5,331 bases of DNA from Phycisphaerales bacterium (GTDB lineage: Bacteria; Planctomycetota; Phycisphaerae; Tepidisphaerales; Tepidisphaeraceae): contig JAQGHJ010000842.1 in the NCBI GenBank assembly GCA_028288905.1, forward strand, positions 1 to 5,331. Reading direction: 5' to 3'. The first letter of the stretch is position 1. Each line of letters begins with the position of its first letter. This document shows, piece by piece, positions 1 to 4,925 of this stretch. Below the pieces are notes generated by a model. The model saw only the letters and a list, made by a program, of their open reading frames with translations. It was not told where the DNA came from and ran no database searches. Both the position numbers and the translations under genes were made by a program.

Positions 1-228
1 CCGCTCGACGTGGGGCAGGACCGGACGCCAGCTCACCAGCCCGCGGCGGACGGCGTTCGCGGCGACGATCGCCTTGCCGGCGGGTGTGACCGGGCCGGTC
101 GACCGCTGGGCATTGCGGCGGTTGGCCAACACCTTCCGCGGCGACGCGGTACTCGCGAGCTTGGCGGCCGCGGTCGTCGCCAAGGCCGTAGTGGTCGCCG
201 CGGGTTCGGAGATCGTGTTGTCGGTCAT
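1..228 (-). CDS. Hypothetical protein with N-R-R-N-A-Q / STGP motif, 3' end outside window
   Basis: The frame is open from ATG (226-228) to the window edge, giving 76 residues with no stop, so only the N-terminal part is visible. The start is well supported: AGGAGA lies at 238-243, nine bases before the ATG. The first ~35 residues are rich in Ala and Thr and look disordered. Residues 35-63 then read LANRRNAQRSTGPVTPAGK followed by an A-A-N-A-V-R-R-G-L stretch. This N-A-Q-x-S-T-G-P-x-T-P-x-G-K ... N-A-x-x-x-G-L block is one I recognise from many uncharacterised proteins of planctomycetes and some other soil bacteria. I know of no established function. Third positions are mostly G or C, as in the other genes here. 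It follows the short frame at 283-534 by 54 bp on the same strand and may be co-transcribed with it. That it is a real gene is fairly sure; its role is unknown. Confidence 0.72.
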   Translation of the reverse strand, partial: MTDNTISEPAATTTALATTAAAKLASTASPRKVLANRRNAQRSTGPVTPAGKAIVAANAVRRGLVSWRPVLPHVER

Positions 229-237
229 GACTTGGTT

Positions 238-243
238 TCTCCT
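238..243 (-). promoter_or_regulatory. Ribosome binding site AGGAGA for the STGP-motif gene
   Basis: On the minus strand AGGAGA is followed by nine bases and then ATG at 228. It fixes the start of a gene that is cut off by the window edge. Confidence 0.7.
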
Positions 244-282
244 AAATCATCGGGATGGACGGCACGGATTGACCGGCCGGTA

Positions 283-534
283 TCACGGCGTTTCGTTGCT
301 TCCTCCCGGGGCCGAGCTAGCGGCCTGAGACCGAGGAGGGGCGAGGAGACGGCGGAGTGCCTCGGCCTTCTCGGCGTCGGTAATGGGGAGGCGAAGGATG
401 GCGTCGACGGCCGCGGCGAACGTCGGTCCGCTTGCGATCTGGGGCGTGGTACAAGCCGAGGCACAAGCACTCTGTTTGTAATCTTTAAGTGCTTGCAGAG
501 CGCGACTTGGTACAGGGAGCTTCCGGCCTTCCAA
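283..534 (-). CDS. Short hypothetical protein, possibly 5'-truncated at the tRNA fragment
   Basis: A frame of 83 residues ends in TGA at 283-285. The C-terminal two thirds look like real coding sequence: residues 37-67 include FAAAVDAILRLPITDAEKAE followed by A-L-R-R-L-L, predicted to be two amphipathic helices, and most codons there end in G or C. The first ~25 codons are different, with many A- or T-ending codons. The only listed start is TTG at 532-534, which falls inside the anticodon loop of the antisense tRNA-Gly fragment and has no ribosome binding site. No ATG or GTG occurs further down, and the frame stays open upstream without an obvious start. The simplest reading is a gene whose 5' end was replaced when the tRNA fragment boundary formed; a genuine small gene with a weak start is the alternative. 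I do not recognise a function. It lies 54 bp upstream of the STGP-motif gene, on the same strand. Confidence 0.45.
   Translation of the reverse strand: MEGRKLPVPSRALQALKDYKQSACASACTTPQIASGPTFAAAVDAILRLPITDAEKAEALRRLLAPPRSQAASSAPGGSNETP
464..495. repeat. 8-bp perfect inverted repeat with AT-rich 16-nt spacer
   Basis: CAAGCACT (464-471) and AGTGCTTG (488-495) are exact reverse complements separated by 16 bases that are poor in G and C (472-487). The pair lies about 30 bp left of the tRNA-Gly fragment, in the part of the small frame with unusual codon use. It could be a recombinase or regulator binding site or chance; the sequence alone does not decide. Confidence 0.45.
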
Positions 535-569
535 GCTGAACGTCGAGGGTTCGAATCCCTTCGCCCGCT
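523..569 (+). tRNA. tRNA-Gly(TCC) 3' half, fragment (no recognisable 5' half)
   Basis: From the anticodon loop to the discriminator base every element has canonical size. The loop is CTTCCAA (528-534) with anticodon TCC at 530-532; the 3' anticodon strand is GCTGA (535-539); the variable loop is five bases (540-544); the T-arm is GAGGG, TTCGAAT, CCCTT (545-561); the acceptor 3' strand is CGCCCGC (562-568), then T569 and CC. This matches the 3' half of bacterial glycine tRNAs for GGA. The 5' half fails: no GCGGGCG acceptor strand lies upstream, no D-arm folds, and the 5' anticodon strand CCGGC (523-527) pairs imperfectly, with one mismatch and one G-T. The piece therefore cannot make a normal tRNA. 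Such 3' halves are left when an element integrates into a tRNA gene by recombination near the anticodon loop. A strongly diverged pseudo-tRNA is the alternative. No CCA is encoded. Confidence 0.7.
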
Positions 570-576
570 CCTGAAG

Positions 577-615
577 ACCGCCGCTGACACTTGCTGTCAG
601 CGGCGGTTTTGTTTT
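577..615 (+). terminator. Rho-independent terminator after the tRNA-Gly fragment
   Basis: A perfect 13-bp stem (577-589 with 595-607) closes a 5-base loop CTTGC and is followed by TTTTGTTTT (607-615). It starts eight bases after the tRNA fragment and is most likely the original terminator of the glycine tRNA gene. The insertion sequence begins immediately after the last T and leaves the terminator intact. Confidence 0.88.
609..615 (+). repeat. Target-site direct repeat, left copy (TTGTTTT)
   Basis: TTGTTTT directly abuts the left end of the insertion sequence and recurs directly after its right end at 1376-1382. IS1595-family elements usually duplicate 8 bp; only seven match here, because the neighbouring base differs (T on the left copy, A on the right). 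Confidence 0.8.
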
Positions 616-640
616 GGGGCTTAGGAAGCAGACGAACGGC
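616..640 (+). repeat. Left terminal inverted repeat (25 bp, perfect)
   Basis: This stretch is identical to the reverse complement of 1351-1375. It begins with GGGG, as is common for ends of IS1595-family elements. Confidence 0.92.
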
Positions 641-642
641 CT

Positions 643-659
643 GAGGTAGACTTTACCTC
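643..659 (+). promoter_or_regulatory. Small hairpin just before the transposase start
   Basis: GAGGTA (643-648) and TACCTC (654-659) are exact reverse complements around the 5-base loop GACTT, ending nine bases before the GTG start. In mRNA made by read-through into the element this would form a 6-bp stem beside the initiation region. Other insertion sequences use such structures to limit transposase made from outside promoters. That role here is inference. Confidence 0.4.
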
Positions 660-668
660 GGTGCCGCC

Positions 669-1370
669 GTGCGCAACTGCTACTACCGACGCTCGAAGCT
701 CACCGCCGCGCGTTTTCGCCGCATCCTGCGGCTGTTCTGCCTGGACCTGACCGCGTCGGACGCGGCGCGGCTGACCGGCGTCTCCGTCCGGTCGGTCAAC
801 GACATCTACCTCAAGCTCCGGGTCCGGCTGGCGTACGAGTGCGAGCGCCGGCGGCCGTTCAAGGGCGGGGAGGTCGAGGTCGACGGGTCGTACTTCGGCC
901 CGCGCCGGGTCCGGGGCAAGCGGGGCCGGGGCGCGGCGCGGAAGACCATCGTGTTCGGCATCTTCAAGCGGGACGGGCGGGTGTACACCGAGTTCGTCCC
1001 CGACTGCTCGAAGGCGACGCTGTCGGCCGTGATCCGGGGCAAAATCAAGCCGGAGGTGGTGGCCCACTCGGACGGCTGGCCGGGGTACGACGGCCTGGTC
1101 GACGTCGGGTACGCGAGGCACTTCCGCGTCCACCACGGCCGGAACCAGTTCGCCCGGGGCGACCGCCACATCAACGGGATCGAGAGCTTCCGGGGGTACG
1201 CCGAGCGACGGCTGGCCAAGTTCAACGGCGTGCCCGAGGACACCTTCTACTTCCACCTGAAGGAGACCGAGTACCGGTTCAATTTGCGTCGCGGCGACCT
1301 TTACGCGACGCTCCTGAAGGTGCTCAACGCGACCCGATCTGACCTCGGACGCCGTTCGTCTGCTTCCTAA
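669..1370 (+). CDS. IS1595-family (IS1016-like) transposase, possibly inactive
   Basis: This 233-residue protein should cut and rejoin the ends of the surrounding insertion sequence. An N-terminal helix-turn-helix region (about residues 25-52) is followed by a DDE-type nuclease core. D72 lies in EVEVDGSYFG, D135 in HSDGWPGYDG, and the third acid is probably E172 in HINGIESF. The C-terminal segment RRLAKFNG to FHLKETEYRFN (about 180-205) is typical of the family. From memory, the family pattern is VDESYFG and IESFWGYAKRRL; here G73 replaces E, R175 replaces W, and E179 replaces the basic residue that follows the third acid. Each change needs one transition (GAG to GGG, TGG to CGG, AAG to GAG). 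These could have inactivated the enzyme, though the frame is intact. The start is GTG at 669: the frame opens only at 645 and contains no earlier ATG, GTG or TTG, and no clear ribosome binding site is seen. The TAA (1368-1370) lies within the right terminal repeat. Confidence 0.92.
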   Translation: MRNCYYRRSKLTAARFRRILRLFCLDLTASDAARLTGVSVRSVNDIYLKLRVRLAYECERRRPFKGGEVEVDGSYFGPRRVRGKRGRGAARKTIVFGIFKRDGRVYTEFVPDCSKATLSAVIRGKIKPEVVAHSDGWPGYDGLVDVGYARHFRVHHGRNQFARGDRHINGIESFRGYAERRLAKFNGVPEDTFYFHLKETEYRFNLRRGDLYATLLKVLNATRSDLGRRSSAS

Positions 1371-1375
1371 GCCCC
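1351..1375 (-). repeat. Right terminal inverted repeat (25 bp, perfect)
   Basis: This is the exact reverse complement of 616-640. It contains the last codons and stop of the transposase. Confidence 0.92.
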
Positions 1376-1382
1376 TTGTTTT
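1376..1382 (+). repeat. Target-site direct repeat, right copy (TTGTTTT)
   Basis: This is the second copy of the 7-bp repeat at 609-615, directly abutting the right end of the element. Removing the element and one copy restores the terminator T-tract running straight into AGTGCCGG. Confidence 0.8.
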
Positions 1383-1407
1383 AGTGCCGGCGCGGCGACC
1401 GAACGAT

Positions 1408-1438
1408 AGCGAGGGCGGCCCGCCGGGCCGCCCTCGCT
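1408..1438 (-). terminator. Stem-loop downstream of the porin gene
   Basis: A perfect 14-bp GC-rich stem (1408-1421 with 1425-1438) encloses a 3-base loop. It begins 43 bp past the porin stop codon on the minus strand. No T-tract follows in the direction of porin transcription, so it may end transcription inefficiently or mainly protect the mRNA 3' end. It could also act on transcripts coming out of the insertion sequence. Confidence 0.6.
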
Positions 1439-1481
1439 CTGGTTTACGCCACGGCCGTCCGGCCACCCTCACCGCCGCCGC

Positions 1482-2936
1482 TCACAGTAGCAACTGGAAC
1501 TGCCCGCGGAGCACGAACTGGTCCTGGTCGTTCGGCTGGGCCAGGATGCCGGCCCCGTTCAAGTCGATCGGCGACCCGTTCGGCAGGTACATCAGGTCGA
1601 GCGTGAATTTCGCCGCGTGTCCGCGGAGATAGTAGTTCGCCCCGACGGTGAACTCGTGGAGGTGGTCCGACACACGGGCAGCTGCCCCGAGCGTGCCCGT
1701 CCCGGTCGGGGCGTCGTCGTCGAGCGACGTGTAGCTGTACCGCCCGAACACCTCCCACTGCCCCTGGGCGTCCAGCAGGTACGACACCTGTCCGACGAAG
1801 CCCCAGTCGTACGGGCTGCCGTCGGCCCCGGCTGCCACCGTCCGGAAGTCGCGGGCGAGCCCAACGTACGCGGCGTACGCGGCCAGCCCCTTGACGGCCG
1901 CCGGCTCCCACTGGACGTCGACCGTGTGGAAGTACGCGTTGTTGTTGTTCGACCCGTCGACGCTCCCGCCGACCCCGACCACCAGCAGGTCCTTCGTCGT
2001 CCCCAGGGCGGTGAAGTCCTCGTAGTTCTTCCAGTCCCCGAACACCTTGTACTCGGCCCGCCCGCTGACGCCCCACTGCGGGTTGTTGATCCCGAGCAGG
2101 GCCGACCCGCCGCCGGAGTCGGTGAAGATCGTGTTCCGGCTGCTGAACCCGTCGTTGTAGTTGGCCGACGCCCGGAACGGGCCGCCGTCGTCGTAGACCA
2201 CTTCCACGCCCTGGACGTAGTTTTCCGAGTTGTTCCCGCCGCCGGCGAGCACGTCGTGCAGCACCGACCGTTCGACCGCCAACTGCCGCTTGGAGCTGAC
2301 GGCCGTCTCGTGGTCCCACCCGTCCAGGAACGTCCCGGCCCGGACCGAGAACGGCGTGCCCTCGAAGAAGTACTTCACCCACCCCTCGTCCAGCACCGGC
2401 TGCCCGGCCGTCCGGTTCGTGTTCCACTGGAACCGGTACGTCAAGTTCTTCGTGAAGATGTTCCCGTCGAACGCGAACTTCAGCCGCCGGACGTCGAACC
2501 CGTTCTCGTAGTCGTCCGACTCGGCGACGCCGTTCTTGCTCTCCTGCCGGAAGTTCGCGATGTACCGCAGTTGCAGGAACACGTTCGGGTTCAGCGTAAA
2601 CCGCCCGTCCTCGCTCTGGATGAGGAACTTGCCCTGGCTGTACCCGGCCGTGAACCCGCTGGCCTGCAGCAGCTGGCTCCGCCGGTCCGCGTCCGACTGG
2701 ACGTCGGTGACCGTCTTACCGACCAGAGCCGCGTCCACCTGATCGACCTTGGCGGCCGTCCCCTGCTGGGCGCTCTCGAGCCGGGCCACCTTCTCCTGGA
2801 GCTGGCGGAGCTGGTCGACCAACTCCTCCTTCGTCGGCTCGGCGGCCGCGACGGCGAACGTCCCGGACATGGCGACAACCCAACCGGCGAACGCGGTCAC
2901 CTTGATCGGACGACTTTGCTTCACGGTCTGCTCCAC
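1482..2936 (-). CDS. OprO/OprP-type (phosphate-selective) outer-membrane porin
   Basis: The 484-residue protein should form a beta-barrel pore in the outer membrane. Family likeness suggests passage of anions or phosphate, but substrate cannot be read from sequence. A signal peptide covers residues 1 to about 30-32: basic residues K6, R9 and K12, a hydrophobic stretch, then A-V-A-A-A before E33. Residues 35-72 (EELVDQLRQLQEKVARLE and onward) form a coiled coil, often seen ahead of such barrels and probably helping trimer assembly. The barrel follows from about residue 94, with family-like segments FTLNPNVFLQLRYIANF (113-129) and FDVRRLKFAFDGNIF (147-161), many alternating aromatic strands, and a last strand QFVLRGQFQLLL. 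It ends in Leu instead of the usual aromatic residue. The start is GTG at 2934-2936, preceded by GGAGGAG at 2944-2950 with seven bases between. A 37-residue longer version is possible but would place an Arg/Pro-rich tail before the signal peptide. The gene is 484 bp from the efflux operon and probably has its own promoter. Confidence 0.88.
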   Translation of the reverse strand: MEQTVKQSRPIKVTAFAGWVVAMSGTFAVAAAEPTKEELVDQLRQLQEKVARLESAQQGTAAKVDQVDAALVGKTVTDVQSDADRRSQLLQASGFTAGYSQGKFLIQSEDGRFTLNPNVFLQLRYIANFRQESKNGVAESDDYENGFDVRRLKFAFDGNIFTKNLTYRFQWNTNRTAGQPVLDEGWVKYFFEGTPFSVRAGTFLDGWDHETAVSSKRQLAVERSVLHDVLAGGGNNSENYVQGVEVVYDDGGPFRASANYNDGFSSRNTIFTDSGGGSALLGINNPQWGVSGRAEYKVFGDWKNYEDFTALGTTKDLLVVGVGGSVDGSNNNNAYFHTVDVQWEPAAVKGLAAYAAYVGLARDFRTVAAGADGSPYDWGFVGQVSYLLDAQGQWEVFGRYSYTSLDDDAPTGTGTLGAAARVSDHLHEFTVGANYYLRGHAAKFTLDLMYLPNGSPIDLNGAGILAQPNDQDQFVLRGQFQLLL

Positions 2937-2943
2937 GGATGTT

Positions 2944-2950
2944 CTCCTCC
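2944..2950 (-). promoter_or_regulatory. Strong ribosome binding site GGAGGAG deciding the porin GTG start
   Basis: On the minus strand GGAGGAG is followed by seven bases and GTG at 2936. This places the start directly before the signal peptide and rules against the upstream ATG at 3047. Confidence 0.8.
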
Positions 2951-3419
2951 AACGTGCCGGGGGCGGCGGCCCCTCCCTCGCCACACGGCGGGTCAGCACG
3001 ACGCGCCGCCGCCGCCGCCAATTCTTCAGGCGGCTCGACTTCCCCAAGCCGCGGACGGGGTAACAGCGACGGCTGCCAGACTGAGCGGCGTCGCCTCACT
3101 GGATTCCCCCGCCCGCGTACCGAGCTGTGCGGGCCGCAGACCTTAACCTTGGAGAAATGGCCGTCAAGGTCGAATACCCAGTCTATACGGAGAATTAGTA
3201 GAACATGAATCACCTGTGCTCGCCGATGACTCCAAATTCCCTCCATGCCCGACGCTCCAGGTGCTGTGAGTTTCCCGAGCAACCCGCTAACAACGGGGTC
3301 TGGCCGACAGACGCGGCACCGAGCCGGCCCGCGAGCCCGTTGCGGGTGCGGCGGCGGGTCGTCGAGTTGAACGGGGTGGGGTAGCCCACCGCGGCTGCAA
3401 CCCCGGCCGACCGGCGCGG
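2951..3419. other. Non-coding region between the outer-membrane efflux channel and the porin
   Basis: I see no convincing gene in these 469 bp. The frames open here on both strands are continuations of shadows of the neighbouring genes. The segment about 3140-3240 is clearly richer in A and T than its surroundings and is the likely promoter area for the porin. A weak 6-bp hairpin (GGTGGG 3375-3380 with CCCACC 3385-3390) lies 30 bp past the channel gene's stop, but without a T-tract it is not a convincing terminator. CAACGGG (3291-3297) and CCCGTTG (3336-3342) also form a minor inverted repeat. Confidence 0.6.
3140..3209 (-). promoter_or_regulatory. Candidate promoter(s) for the porin gene
   Basis: Two sigma70-like pairs can be read on the minus strand in the AT-rich part of the intergenic region. 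One is TTCATG (3204-3209) and TATAGA (3182-3187) with a 16-bp spacer. The other is TTGACG (3162-3167) and TAAGGT (3140-3145), also 16 bp apart. Both match the consensus only partly, and planctomycete promoters are poorly defined, so this marks a region and not a confirmed site. Either would leave a leader of roughly 200 bases before the porin. Confidence 0.28.
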
Positions 3420-4883
3420 TCACGGGCCGGGTGCCGGCGTCGTCGCGGGCGGCGGGGATTCGGGCGTCAGCCGCTGGGCCTCTAACAAACCCAGCGCCGC
3501 CATCAGGTTGACCTGCGACTGGTTGTAATGCGCCACCGCGTCGGCGTACCGGAGCCGGGCGGCATCCAACTGGTCCTCGGCCTGTAGCACGTCCAGGAGA
3601 AGAAGCGTTCCTTCCTTGAGGTTCGCCTGGGCGAGGCGCAGCGCCTCCTCGGCCGACTGCACCTGCTCGGTGGCGAAGGGGACCAGGGCGGCGTTCGTCA
3701 GGCTCGCCTGCTGGGCCGCCACCACTCCCGCGCGAACCTCTTCCAACTGCCGTTCGGCGTCCAGCGCGGCGGAGCGGAGCGTGGCCCCGGCGGTCTTGAC
3801 GTTGCCGAACGTGGAAAGGCCTAGTGCGAACCCGGCGCTTGGCGAGGCCCGCTGCTGCTCGTGAATCCCCGCGGTCTGGAAGCGGCCGCGGGTGCCGAGC
3901 CCGCCGTAGGTGTACGCGGCTTGCAGTTGCGGGCCGAGCGCACCCCAAACGACTGCCCCCTTGTCCGCCTCGGCGGCCGCCAGAAGGATGCGAGCGGCCT
4001 TCAGGTCGGGCCGGTACTGAACTGCCATGCCCAACAGATGGTCGATATCCAGGTCCTCGCGGACGAGCGTCACCTGCGCGAGCTGCGTCGGGCTGGGCAC
4101 GAGGGTGACGACCGGGTCCAAATGAAGCGTGACGGTCAAGGCGACGGAGGCTTGGTAGAAGGCGTTGACCGCCAGGAGCAAGTCCTGTCGGCGGCCGGCC
4201 AGGAAGGCCCGGGCACGCATTTCGTCCGCGGGGAGGCCGGCCCCGGCTTTGGCGCGCAGATTCGTCAGGCGAAGCGCCTCTTCCGCCTCGGCCGCGGCCC
4301 GTCGGGCCACGGCGACCCGGGCCTGGGCGAGCATCAGGTCGTAATACTGGACGGCCGCCGCGCGGACCGCGTCCAGTTCCGCCGCCTGCTCCTGCTGCCC
4401 GGACGCCTCCAGCCGCCGCTTCGAGGCGACGATGTCGTAGTAGATCCGGCCGGGGTTCACGATCCATTGGAGCGTGATCGCGGGCAGGAGGTTGTTGAAG
4501 TTGGTGAAGGCGAGCGACCCGTTCGCGTTCTGGTTCGCGCCTTCCAAGTGTTGGTAGGTGAGGGCCGGCGCGATGACGGGAAGGACGGCCTCGACGCTGC
4601 TCTCGTACCGCCCGCGGGCCGCCTCGACCCGCTCGCGCGCCTGACGGATGTCGATGCTCCGAGCCGTCGCGACCCGCGCCACGGTGCCCAGGTCCACTGC
4701 GAGCATCTCGCGGTACATGGGCCGGACCTCGGCGCCCGTGAGCTGAAACGCGGCCGTCGGCTGGGTCGCGGGCGCGACCGACGGCAGCGAGGGCCTGGGA
4801 GCTGCCTGGTCGGCACACCCGGCCGCGCCGAGGAGGACGCAGACGGAGGCCCGCCGCGCGGAGAACGGTCGTCGTTCCAACAT
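3420..4883 (-). CDS. TolC-type outer-membrane efflux protein, probable lipoprotein
   Basis: The 487-residue protein belongs to the outer-membrane efflux family (OEP). Trimers of such proteins form a channel across the outer membrane and a long helical tunnel in the periplasm, which docks with the adaptor encoded just upstream. An export signal covers residues 1-22 and ends in LLGAAGC, giving a possible lipidated C23, although the -3 residue is Ala where Leu is usual. Two similar halves follow: helices at about 65-105 and 150-250, and again at about 280-315 and 365-465. The repeat junction Y-R-P-D-L-K-A-A-R (290-298) and the C-terminal LKEGTLLLLDVLQAEDQL (422-439) are typical of the family. 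Strands about 103-145 and 316-360 would form the barrel. The tail (473-487) is rich in Pro and Thr. The start ATG at 4883 is preceded by AGGGAA (4891-4896). The gene lies 42 bp after the adaptor gene and was most likely transcribed with it. Length is normal and no damage is seen. Confidence 0.92.
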   Translation of the reverse strand: MLERRPFSARRASVCVLLGAAGCADQAAPRPSLPSVAPATQPTAAFQLTGAEVRPMYREMLAVDLGTVARVATARSIDIRQARERVEAARGRYESSVEAVLPVIAPALTYQHLEGANQNANGSLAFTNFNNLLPAITLQWIVNPGRIYYDIVASKRRLEASGQQEQAAELDAVRAAAVQYYDLMLAQARVAVARRAAAEAEEALRLTNLRAKAGAGLPADEMRARAFLAGRRQDLLLAVNAFYQASVALTVTLHLDPVVTLVPSPTQLAQVTLVREDLDIDHLLGMAVQYRPDLKAARILLAAAEADKGAVVWGALGPQLQAAYTYGGLGTRGRFQTAGIHEQQRASPSAGFALGLSTFGNVKTAGATLRSAALDAERQLEEVRAGVVAAQQASLTNAALVPFATEQVQSAEEALRLAQANLKEGTLLLLDVLQAEDQLDAARLRYADAVAHYNQSQVNLMAALGLLEAQRLTPESPPPATTPAPGP

Positions 4884-4890
4884 AAGCCTC

Positions 4891-4896
4891 TTCCCT
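4891..4896 (-). promoter_or_regulatory. Ribosome binding site AGGGAA for the TolC-type channel gene
   Basis: AGGGAA on the minus strand ends seven bases before the ATG at 4883. It lies within the 42-bp gap after the adaptor stop and supports translation from a shared mRNA. Confidence 0.5.
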
Positions 4897-4925
4897 GCCT
4901 CGTCCCATGCCCTGGTGCCGGGGCG

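Larger units (their letters stand above)
616..1375 (+). mobile_element. Complete IS1595-family insertion sequence (IS1016-like), 760 bp
   Basis: The element is bounded by 25-bp perfect terminal inverted repeats, starting GGGGCTTAGGAAGC at 616 and ending in the reverse complement at 1375. Similarity continues imperfectly inward, with GAGGT in the left end matching GAGGTC in the right end read inward. A 7-bp direct repeat flanks it. It contains one transposase gene and no passenger gene. The 760-bp length and the ~230-residue transposase fit the IS1016-type members of the family. It is inserted in the T-tract of a terminator, in the intergenic space between two convergent transcription units. 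The intact ends and matching target repeat point to simple transposition without later rearrangement. Confidence 0.93.

Noticed and set aside
498..569. Complete tRNA-Gly gene
   Set aside because: The best possible 5' acceptor strand (498-504) pairs at only five of seven positions, no D-stem forms, and the distance from the TTGGTA segment to the anticodon loop is about five bases too long.
225..590. Minus-strand frame of 121 residues starting at an ATG at 590
   Set aside because: Its N-terminal part is the antisense translation of the terminator and the tRNA fragment (S-G-R-R-D-S-N-P-R is typical of antisense tRNA reads), and the rest overlaps a better-supported frame ending at 283.
10..624. 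Plus-strand frame of 204 residues across the left region
   Set aside because: It runs antisense to two more credible minus-strand genes and through the tRNA fragment and terminator; the residue content is an Arg/Gly-rich shadow.
621..1472. Minus-strand frame of 283 residues opposite the transposase
   Set aside because: It is antisense to a clear transposase, crosses the element end and the porin stem-loop, and has no recognisable domain; long antisense frames are common in GC-rich DNA.
2937..3047. 37-codon upstream extension of the porin to ATG 3047
   Set aside because: It would put an Arg- and Pro-rich stretch ahead of a normal signal peptide, while GGAGGAG at 2944-2950 clearly serves the GTG at 2936.
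1617..3146. Plus-strand frame of 509 residues opposite the porin
   Set aside because: The Pro/Arg/Val-rich content without domains is the mirror of the porin codons, and there is no ribosome binding site.
3157..3198. Plus-strand 13-codon reading frame (MAVKVEYPVYTEN) after GGAG
   Set aside because: It is too short, the GGAG is only two bases from the ATG, and nothing follows it; it more likely lies in the porin promoter region.
3374..3390. Hairpin as terminator of the channel gene
   Set aside because: Only six base pairs and no T-tract; not enough to call a terminator.
2716..4908. Minus-strand frame of 730 residues spanning the channel gene, intergenic region and porin start
   Set aside because: It is an out-of-frame shadow of the channel gene and porin that happens to stay open in the non-coding gap; its product is Arg/Gly/Pro-rich with no domain.
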